Below are positions 23,766 through 28,960 of a DNA stretch of 28,960 nucleotides, one piece after another. Each line of letters opens with the position of its first letter. The first letter of the stretch is position 1. The stretch is from positions 1-28,960 of the forward strand of contig JADZAO010000126.1 of assembly GCA_020852535.1 (NCBI GenBank), in the 5' to 3' direction. Both the position numbers and the translations under genes were made by a program. This DNA comes from Paracoccaceae bacterium. GTDB lineage: Bacteria > Pseudomonadota > Alphaproteobacteria > Rhodobacterales > Rhodobacteraceae. The notes under the pieces were generated by a model. The model saw nothing but the letters and a program-made list of their open reading frames with translations, had not been told where the DNA came from and did no database searches.

Positions 23766-25331
23766 AGACATAATAGCAATATTCGAACCTAGATCTATGC
23801 CGCCTGCCGCAAAGGTTTGGTGGATTACGAAATACATTGGCGCGATAAAGCTCGCGCTGTAAAAGACCGCTTGTCGGATGCGTTTAATGTGCGGCTGACA
23901 TAAAGATTTGTTGACCGCCGCATATCTGTGCTGATGCGGCGGTTGAACCAGAAGGAGATCCTCGTGGCCGAGGTGAATGATAAGGGTGAAGTGACTATAG
24001 AGGGCGAGTCTGTCGGCCGTCTTGAAGGGTTTTGCTTCTATCAGGACGCGTCCTTGTCTCCTGACGAGGCCCGTATGCTGCGTCAGGCGGTGGTGCAAGC
24101 GCTGAAGCCAGAACTTCATCTGCGGGGGGATCGTTTCTATAATGCGCCCGATACCGAGTTGGACTTCACCGAGCAGGGCGGGTTGATGTGGGGGACCACA
24201 GTCGTCGGCAAGCTGGTAAAGGGCCCTGAGATGTTGCGCCCCTCGGTCGAGGCGTTCGTGGACGAGGAAGCAGGGCCGGATGTCGCCGACAAGTTGCGTC
24301 GCCGCTTGCAGCATTTTGTTGACCGCAAGATTGTGGCCTTGTTTGAGCCTTTGGTTGCGATGAGCCGTGACGAAGCCCTTACCGGGTCGGTGCGGGGTTT
24401 TACTTCCCGGTTGGTCGAGGCTTTGGGCGTTTTGCCGCGTGATGCGGTGAATGAGGAAGTGAAACAGTTGGATCAAGAGGCGCGAGGCGCGTTGCGCAAG
24501 CATGGGGTTCGTTTCGGGCAGTTCACGGTGTTTTTGCCTGCACTCTTGAAGCCCGCGCCTACGCGATTGCGTCTGGTGCTTTGGTCTTTGGCTAATGGTT
24601 TGGATGAATTCCCTGAAAGACCGCCGCCTGGTCTGGTGACGATTCCGAACATCGCTGAGGTGCCAAAACAGCATTATACGCTGTCGGGTTATCATCCCGC
24701 AGGCACGCGTGCGATTCGTATAGACATGCTGGAACGCCTAGCTGACCTCTTACGTGCCAAGGACAGCCGTGCCGGTTTCGAGGCTTCGCCCGAGATGTTG
24801 TCTATTACTGGTATGACGTTGGACCAGTTCGCGGATTTGATGGTCGGTCTTGGTTATAAGAGTGAGAAAGGTGAGCGCCTTAAGATTAAGGTCGAGGTCG
24901 TTTTGCCGTCGTCAAGCACCTTGACGGTACCCATTCTTGAAGGGGAACCTGTGCCTGTGCCTGTGCCGGACGCGACTGAGGGTGATGCGGCTCCGGTCGA
25001 GATGGAGATCTTTTACACCTTTACATGGGCTCCAAAGCAGCGCTTCCAGCGTCCTGAACGCGGTGCGCCGCAGGCTGAGTGCGAGAAACCGGCGGGCGAG
25101 GCAGCCTCGGTCGGCGTGCGCCGTGATCGTGGTGGTGATGGTAAGAGCGGTGGCCACAAAGGCAACCGAGATGGTAAAAAGGATGGTCGTAGTAAGCCTG
25201 AACGCCGTGAGGACCGCGGGGGCAACCCGCAGGGTGCCAAGAGCTTTGAAGCTCGTTCGCCGCGTATCGAAAAGCCTATCGATCCCGATAATCCCTTTGC
25301 CGTGCTTGCAGCATTGAAAAATCGGAGTTGA
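23766..25331 (+). pseudogene. MgpS-like DNA/RNA helicase gene, ATPase half deleted, two nonsense codons
   Basis: The intact alphaproteobacterial protein has roughly 900-1000 residues with a DEAD/DEAH-like ATPase in its first half. Here only the second half exists: the TPR gene stops at 23701, leaving no room for the ATPase. In the frame of the downstream ORF, 23784-23934 reads RT, TAG (23790), IYAACRKGLVDYEIHWRD, then KARAVKDRLSDAFNVRLT, TAA (23901), RFVDRRISVLMRRLNQKE. This matches my memory of the linker IRTWTY-A-RKGWVDDE-HWR, DRLSDALH-RLTQRFVDRR: a Trp became TAG and a Gln became TAA, both one-base changes. After 23901 the frame is open to 25331. Neighbours (S4 relic, fdxA, carD) fit the usual order. 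Confidence 0.8.
23934..25331 (+). CDS. Residual C-terminal ORF of the helicase gene, possibly still expressed
   Basis: An open frame of about 465 codons without damage. It contains the conserved C-terminal region of MgpS-like helicases (ADRFYNAPDTELDFTEQGGLMWG from a one-residue shift upstream, then LRRRLQHFVDRKI, ARGALRKHGVRFGQFTVF, KPAPTRLRLVLWSLANGL, IRIDMLERLADLLRAKDS, MLSITGMTLDQFADLMVGLGY). It ends in a long basic, Gly/Arg/Asp/Lys-rich tail (about 380-450). No ATPase motif is left. ATG 23934 has no Shine-Dalgarno; GTG 23964 has AAGGAG six bases ahead, but those bases also encode conserved residues. A frame this long staying open suggests either recent loss or that the C-terminal domain still has a use. 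Confidence 0.55.
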   Translation: MRRLNQKEILVAEVNDKGEVTIEGESVGRLEGFCFYQDASLSPDEARMLRQAVVQALKPELHLRGDRFYNAPDTELDFTEQGGLMWGTTVVGKLVKGPEMLRPSVEAFVDEEAGPDVADKLRRRLQHFVDRKIVALFEPLVAMSRDEALTGSVRGFTSRLVEALGVLPRDAVNEEVKQLDQEARGALRKHGVRFGQFTVFLPALLKPAPTRLRLVLWSLANGLDEFPERPPPGLVTIPNIAEVPKQHYTLSGYHPAGTRAIRIDMLERLADLLRAKDSRAGFEASPEMLSITGMTLDQFADLMVGLGYKSEKGERLKIKVEVVLPSSSTLTVPILEGEPVPVPVPDATEGDAAPVEMEIFYTFTWAPKQRFQRPERGAPQAECEKPAGEAASVGVRRDRGGDGKSGGHKGNRDGKKDGRSKPERREDRGGNPQGAKSFEARSPRIEKPIDPDNPFAVLAALKNRS

Positions 25332-25372
25332 TTGATTGGCTCTTTTTAAAGGGGTCTAGTGTCAAATAGAAC

Positions 25373-25615
25373 CTGACGATGTGGAGCGACAAATGACTGT
25401 GGCACAGGTGTGGTTTTAAAGAGCATTAGCCTTGCTACATAGTCTGCTAAGGAGGGCATGCCGTGGCCGATGGCGATGTGCTGATCTTTTTGCCGGGTAT
25501 CCCGCCCGCGAGTGCTGGGCTGTCGACGTGGCTTTACCATACCGAGGGTAAGATACTGTATGACGATTTAGATACGTCGAGTGGGGAAGATGTGGTGATG
25601 CCACCGCTTGAATGA
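25373..25615 (+). pseudogene. Decayed S4-domain RNA-binding protein gene (HslR-like)
   Basis: This is the place where roseobacters carry a short S4-domain gene between the helicase and fdxA. One frame, from 25388 to TGA 25615, keeps recognisable pieces: DK, TGA (25394), LWH, two mismatches, GFK, then TAG (25427), IVC, TAA (25448), GGH, GDVLIF (25475-25492), and KILYDDLD. Intact S4 proteins read DKWLWHARFFKTR, then V-GGHVRVNG, then GDVLTF, then ALYEDL, as I remember. The first Trp codon TGG has become TGA and about 15 codons after GGH are gone. The fragments are in the right order, but each is short. Confidence 0.7.
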
Positions 25616-25669
25616 TCCGCGAAAGCGGCTTAGTCAAACCCCCGCTATTTGAAGGAGAAGGAGTCGTCC

Positions 25670-26008
25670 ATGACCTACGTTGTGATCGATAATTGCATCG
25701 CCTGCAAATATACCGATTGCGTGGAAGTCTGTCCTGTAGACTGCTTCTATGAAGGTGAGAACATGCTTGTCATCCATCCGGATGAGTGCATCGATTGTGG
25801 TGTGTGCGAGCCGGAATGTCCCGCAGATGCGATACGTCCTGATACCGAGCCGGATATGGACCAATGGGTCGCGTTTAACCGCAAGTATTCGGAAATGTGG
25901 CCGGTGATTACGGTTAAGAGGGAACCTTTGCCGCAAGCGTCTGAGCGTGATGGGGAGACGGGTAAGTTGACCAAGTATTTCTCGGAAGCTGCGGGCGAGG
26001 GGAGCTGA
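25670..26008 (+). CDS. fdxA: Ferredoxin FdxA (7Fe-8S type)
   Basis: A 112-residue electron carrier. It has two cysteine clusters: CIACKYTDCVEVCPVDCFY, with the extra spacing typical of a 3Fe-4S plus 4Fe-4S protein, and CIDCGVCEPECPADAI. The long C-terminal extension (DQWVAFNRKYSEMWPVIT onward) is usual for the FdxA family in Alphaproteobacteria. The start ATG 25670 has a very strong ribosome site, GAAGGAGAAGGAG, five to seven bases ahead, so it is chosen over the upstream ATG at 25649. carD follows after a 314-base spacer. Confidence 0.95.
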   Translation: MTYVVIDNCIACKYTDCVEVCPVDCFYEGENMLVIHPDECIDCGVCEPECPADAIRPDTEPDMDQWVAFNRKYSEMWPVITVKREPLPQASERDGETGKLTKYFSEAAGEGS

Positions 26009-26322
26009 GCGGTTTTTGTCGCTGTTAATAGGTGTAGAATCAGTATTAACTGATTCGGTATAGTTGCCGCGATTGTGCAATATGAATTTGAATAATTGCC
26101 CTAAATAAAGGGATCCGACGTGGCTTTTGGGGTGTAGTTGGAATCACGGCGTTTTTGTGATATGCTGTTTTTACGTACTAGCATGGAAACCTGATGCCCG
26201 GCTCAGTGCTGCTCGCCTGAGTAGGTTCTTTTTGTGACAATCTGACTTTTTTACTGGACTTGAAGGTGTCTGGTCGTTTTTTTTTTGTTGTCTGAGGTGG
26301 GGATCTCTTCGAGGAACGTTGA
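26009..26322. other. Spacer between fdxA and carD with two inverted repeats
   Basis: GAATCAG/CTGATTC (26037-26043 with 26050-26056) is a perfect 7-bp hairpin soon after fdxA. CTCAG/CTGAG (26202-26206 with 26217-26221) is followed by TTCTTTTTG and could be a terminator. A run of ten T lies near 26278-26287. No gene is seen; the carD promoter is expected here, but I could not place it. Confidence 0.45.
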
Positions 26323-26832
26323 ATGACTAAGACCAAGAAACCCGATTTTTGTCCCAATGAGTTCGTGGTCTATCCGGCGCACGGCGTTGGCCGGATTGTT
26401 TCGATTGAAGAGCAGGAGATTGCAGGGCTGCCTCTCGAACTGTTCGTTATATCTTTTGAGAAGGATAAGATGACGCTGCGCGTGCCGACGCACAAGGCTA
26501 CCGAAATCGGAATGAGGCAGTTGTCTTCGCCTGATATGGTGACCAAGGCGCTTGATACGCTGAAGGGAAAGGCGCGGGTTAAGCGGGCGATGTGGTCGCG
26601 CCGTGCGCAGGAATATGAACAAAAAATTAACTCGGGCGACCTGCTGTCGATTGCCGAAGTGGTGCGCGACCTCCATCGCGCTGACGACCAGCGCGAACAG
26701 AGTTATTCGGAGCGCCGACTTTACGAGGCAGCACTAGAACGTTTGACGCGGGAAGTAGCGGTTGTCTCAGGTGTTGATGAGGCAGGTGCGCAAAAGACCG
26801 TGGGTTCGGTCCTGATGGGTCGCGCGGCCTAA
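26323..26832 (+). CDS. carD: CarD family transcriptional regulator
   Basis: CarD-type proteins bind RNA polymerase beta and stabilise open promoter complexes. The 169-residue protein has the N-terminal RNA-polymerase-interacting Tudor-like domain (FCPNEFVVYPAHGVGRIVSIEEQEIAG, then FVISFEKDKMTLRVPTHKA) and the helical C-terminal DNA-binding domain (KARVKRAMWSRRAQEYEQKINSGDLLSIAEVVRDLHRA, split by a short turn). ATG 26323 is preceded by GAGGAA. In Alphaproteobacteria CarD is often near-essential and acts broadly, including at rRNA promoters. The gene faces cobS, with a hairpin between them. Confidence 0.95.
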   Translation: MTKTKKPDFCPNEFVVYPAHGVGRIVSIEEQEIAGLPLELFVISFEKDKMTLRVPTHKATEIGMRQLSSPDMVTKALDTLKGKARVKRAMWSRRAQEYEQKINSGDLLSIAEVVRDLHRADDQREQSYSERRLYEAALERLTREVAVVSGVDEAGAQKTVGSVLMGRAA

Positions 26833-26885
26833 TTTTTATTGGCGTGTTTATTGGAAAGCTCCGGGAGTTATTCCGCGCCTCTCAT

Positions 26886-26911
26886 CCTGTTCCCTTGTTA
26901 AAATGAACAGG
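26886..26911. terminator. Hairpin between convergent carD and cobS
   Basis: CCTGTTC (26886-26892) pairs with GAACAGG (26905-26911) around an AT-rich loop, four bases beyond the cobS stop. It likely ends transcription from either side. Confidence 0.5.
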
Positions 26912-26914
26912 GGG

Positions 26915-27682
26915 TCAGAGGAGGAGAGTAGTTAAGGCGGCGAGTACGGCTGTTTCGGTGAGTTGCTGAGCCGCGCCGAGGATGTCGCCGGTTTGGCCTC
27001 CGATGCGGGCCTTAGCCGTGAGCGCTATGACGAGAGCGGTGACGCCGGTGACAGGGATGAGGGCAATTGTTACCGTTCCGGTCGTCAGGAAGGCTATTAC
27101 GAAGGCGATACCGATAGCGGCGAGGGTTATGTTGGCTGTTGGGACGCCAGTGCTGGCTGAAAGGCCGCTGCCGCGCGCGTTGGGGAGAGCAGCCATGAGG
27201 GCAACCATCGGGGCGCGACTTAGGGCGCCAGCTGCGCCCATTGCCTGCCAGTGGTGGCCGGTTGCCATAAGAGCGCTGAGAGCGGACCAACGAGCAAGGA
27301 CGGTGAAAACGAGGGCGAGTGCGCCGTAGCTGCCTATGTTGCTTTTCTTCATGATTTTGAGTCTGCGCTCGCGGGTCCAGTTGCCGAAGAGGCCGTCGGC
27401 GCTATCGGCAAGGCCGTCTTCGTGTAGTCCGCCTGTCACGATGGCGGTAGTGGTCAGCGATATCGCGGCGGCGACACCTGTGGGGATACCAAGGGCGAGG
27501 GCGACTGAGCCTGTGGCCGCGGAGATCATACCTACGGCGAGGCCGACGAGCGGCCAAGCCCAGCCGGAAGCGGCCCCGCGCATGGGCCAGTTTTGTGGAA
27601 CTGGAAGGCGGGTGAGCAGGCCAAAGGCGGAAACAATATCTTTTAGAGTGAGGTGGGTCGGGTCTGTGTCGTGATGTCGCAT
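26915..27682 (-). CDS. cobS: Adenosylcobinamide-GDP ribazoletransferase (cobalamin synthase)
   Basis: Joins adenosylcobinamide-GDP with alpha-ribazole to finish the cobalamin molecule, in the inner membrane. The 255-residue protein is strongly hydrophobic with several Ala/Gly-rich membrane helices. It carries the family signatures FGLLTRLPVP near the N-terminus, GGLHEDGLADSADGLFG (acidic active-site loop, about residues 85-101) and KKSNIGSYGALAL. The start ATG complements 27680-27682. It is divergent from cobT, whose product makes the alpha-ribazole phosphate precursor, so the two act in the same branch. Confidence 0.96.
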   Translation of the reverse strand: MRHHDTDPTHLTLKDIVSAFGLLTRLPVPQNWPMRGAASGWAWPLVGLAVGMISAATGSVALALGIPTGVAAAISLTTTAIVTGGLHEDGLADSADGLFGNWTRERRLKIMKKSNIGSYGALALVFTVLARWSALSALMATGHHWQAMGAAGALSRAPMVALMAALPNARGSGLSASTGVPTANITLAAIGIAFVIAFLTTGTVTIALIPVTGVTALVIALTAKARIGGQTGDILGAAQQLTETAVLAALTTLLL

Positions 27683-27769
27683 GGAAGTGTCCTTTCCCGA
27701 CTGGCCTTTGCTTTTGCCCCTAGATAGATAAGCGCAGAGTTTTTTTAATGAAAGAGAATAGATTAAATC

Positions 27770-28786
27770 ATGGTCGCGCCTTTTGCCTCGCTGTCTGAAT
27801 TTTTATCTGTGCTCAAAGCGATGCCTGTTGCGGATGCAAATGCGATCGCGGCTGCGGCGGCCCGGAACGGAGAGTTGACCAAGCCACCGGGTGCTTTGGG
27901 GCGGTTGGAAGACGTGGCGCTTTGGGTGGCGGGTTGGCAGGGAACCGATCGTCCGCATTGCGATCGGCCGCAGGTTATCATTTTTGCGGGAAACCACGGG
28001 GTGGCGGCGCAGGGGGTTTCAGCCTTTCCAGCAGAGGTGACCATGCAGATGGTGGGAAACTTTCGCGCAGGCGGCGCGGCAATTAACCAGCTGTCCAAAG
28101 TTTTTGGCGCGACCATTTCGGTGCATGAGCTGGGACTGTGTAGGCCCACGGTAGATTTTACGACTGCGCCCGCCATGACCGAAGCCGAGATGGTGGCTGC
28201 GCTGGCGGTTGGTTGGATGGCGGTCGATCCGGCTACGGATATGTTGGTCGTAGGCGAGATGGGTATCGGTAATACCACGTCTGCGGCGGCGTTGGCGGCG
28301 GCATTGTTTGGTGGTGGTGGTGCAGCATGGGTCGGCCGCGGGACAGGTGTGGACGATGTGGGGTTGGCGCGTAAGGTGCGCGTAGTCGATACGGGGCTAG
28401 CGTTGCACGCGCCCCTGTTAGGCGATTTCTTGCAGGTGATGCGTTGCCTCGGTGGGTTGGAACTCGCTGCGATGGCAGGTGCGATTGCGCGGGCGCGGAC
28501 TTTACGGATTCCTGTCATTCTTGACGGGTTCATCTGTACGGCTTCGGCTGCCGTGCTGGAAAAAGCAGTCGTGGGGTCTCTTGATCATTGTATCGCGGGC
28601 CATCTGAGTGCCGAGGGTGCGCATGGTAAGTTGCTCGCATCATTGGGCAAGGAGCCATTGCTCTCGCTGGGTCTGCGACTTGGCGAAGGGTCGGGTGCTG
28701 CGCTCGCAATCGGTGTCGTGAAAGGTGCTTTGGCTTGCCATTCGGGTATGTCGACTTTTACCGAGGCGGGCGTTTTAGGTGGTTGA
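27770..28786 (+). CDS. cobT: Nicotinate-nucleotide-dimethylbenzimidazole phosphoribosyltransferase
   Basis: Transfers phosphoribose from nicotinate mononucleotide to dimethylbenzimidazole, giving alpha-ribazole phosphate for the lower loop of cobalamin. The 338-residue length is usual. Family motifs include KPPGALGRLEDVALWVAGWQ, FAGNHGVAAQGVSAFP, VGEMGIGNTTSAAAL with the nucleotide-binding glycines, and HLSAEGAHGKLL. LGLRLGEGSGAALA near the end has the catalytic Glu. The 87-base gap to cobS is too short for a cobalamin riboswitch, so if regulation exists it lies elsewhere. E. coli calls this enzyme CobT and the older alphaproteobacterial name is CobU. Confidence 0.97.
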   Translation: MVAPFASLSEFLSVLKAMPVADANAIAAAAARNGELTKPPGALGRLEDVALWVAGWQGTDRPHCDRPQVIIFAGNHGVAAQGVSAFPAEVTMQMVGNFRAGGAAINQLSKVFGATISVHELGLCRPTVDFTTAPAMTEAEMVAALAVGWMAVDPATDMLVVGEMGIGNTTSAAALAAALFGGGGAAWVGRGTGVDDVGLARKVRVVDTGLALHAPLLGDFLQVMRCLGGLELAAMAGAIARARTLRIPVILDGFICTASAAVLEKAVVGSLDHCIAGHLSAEGAHGKLLASLGKEPLLSLGLRLGEGSGAALAIGVVKGALACHSGMSTFTEAGVLGG

Positions 28787-28837
28787 TGGTTTTAGGGGCA
28801 TTGTCGTCCGCCATTAGTTTGATATTTTAGATCAGCT

Positions 28838-28960
28838 TTAGCCGCGTGGCATGGCGAGGACGAGGATCTGGCCGTGCTTTTCGTAGCGCACTTCGGTGGC
28901 GGTTACGGCGGCGACACGACCGCCGTCGATGCGGTCGCCGACGCTAACTTTGATTATTCG
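28838..28960 (-). CDS. C-terminal fragment of a minus-strand gene cut by the window edge
   Basis: The minus strand is open from the window end to TAA (complement of 28838-28840). The 40 visible residues read IKVSVGDRIDGGRVAAVT, then ATEVRYEKHGQILVLAMPRG. The pattern (a glycine-rich turn and strands ending in a basic MPRG) resembles the C-terminal HR/PilP-like domain of secretion or pilus proteins (GspC/PilP type) and may be a periplasmic domain, but this rests on a short stretch. The gene converges on cobT. Confidence 0.55.
   Translation of the reverse strand, partial: RIIKVSVGDRIDGGRVAAVTATEVRYEKHGQILVLAMPRG

Noticed and set aside
23745..24695. Long minus-strand ORF of 316 codons opposite the helicase region.
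   Set aside because: It lies antisense to the conserved helicase C-terminal frame, has a biased His/Arg/Gln-rich composition and no recognised domain.
26161..26240. tRNA-like sequence before carD with short stems.
   Set aside because: No cloverleaf with a T-loop and acceptor stem could be built; the stems fit a simple hairpin better.
27683..27769. Cobalamin riboswitch between cobS and cobT.
   Set aside because: The gap is only 87 bases, shorter than a B12 riboswitch, and no B12-box-like sequence is seen.
27763..28533. Minus-strand ORF of 256 codons opposite cobT.
   Set aside because: It is antisense to cobT, which has full family motifs; the composition is Ala/Pro/Ser/Thr-rich as expected for a shadow.

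Overview
The window looks like a chromosomal segment of an alphaproteobacterium of the Rhodobacterales (Roseobacter/Rhodobacter group). Support comes from protein-level likeness: a PmtA-like methyltransferase beside psd and pssA, an RpoH, HflK/HflC and DegP of the alphaproteobacterial kind, small families (DUF2842, DUF1178, a DUF6476-like protein), and an fdxA-carD pair preceded by relics of a helicase and an S4 protein. Nearly everything is housekeeping. There is no CRISPR array, prophage, insertion sequence, rRNA or tRNA that I can see.

Layout. 1-530: 3' end of a TerC-family membrane protein and a bidirectional terminator. 546-2701 (minus): pyrG and secG. 3006-5507 (plus): purA, a DUF2842 gene and thiamine diphosphokinase. 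5532-6911 (minus): L-serine dehydratase. 7566-9706 (plus): rpiA and gor, overlapping. 9780-13724 (plus): hflK, hflC, a decayed DUF2065 gene, and degP, a membrane and envelope proteostasis block. 14120-14443: a 2Fe-2S ferredoxin. 14566-14994 (minus): DUF1178. 15306-17788: a small membrane protein divergent from an RluD-type pseudouridine synthase, then rpoH. 18060-20140: psd, pssA and a pmtA-like gene, which together would make phosphatidylserine, phosphatidylethanolamine and phosphatidylcholine. 20319-22139 (minus): oligoendopeptidase F. 22502-23701: an unrecognised ORF, an SCP2 protein and an exported TPR protein. 23766-25615: remains of a helicase gene and an S4 RNA-binding gene. 25670-26832: fdxA and carD. 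26915-28786: cobS and cobT, divergent, for the end of cobalamin synthesis. The right edge cuts into the C-terminus of a minus-strand gene.

The most notable thing is not a new system but gene decay. Three relics can be read directly: (1) an MgpS-like helicase gene that has lost its ATPase half and carries two nonsense codons, yet keeps a C-terminal ORF of about 465 codons; (2) the next gene, an S4-domain protein reduced to a short frame with a TGA in place of a conserved Trp and two further stops; (3) a DUF2065 gene between hflC and degP with a frameshift and two adjacent stops. Several spacers are long (250-650 bases) and without genes. This suggests ongoing reductive evolution. A second point is the pyrG leader, where the Shine-Dalgarno sequence has a perfect 8-base complement upstream.
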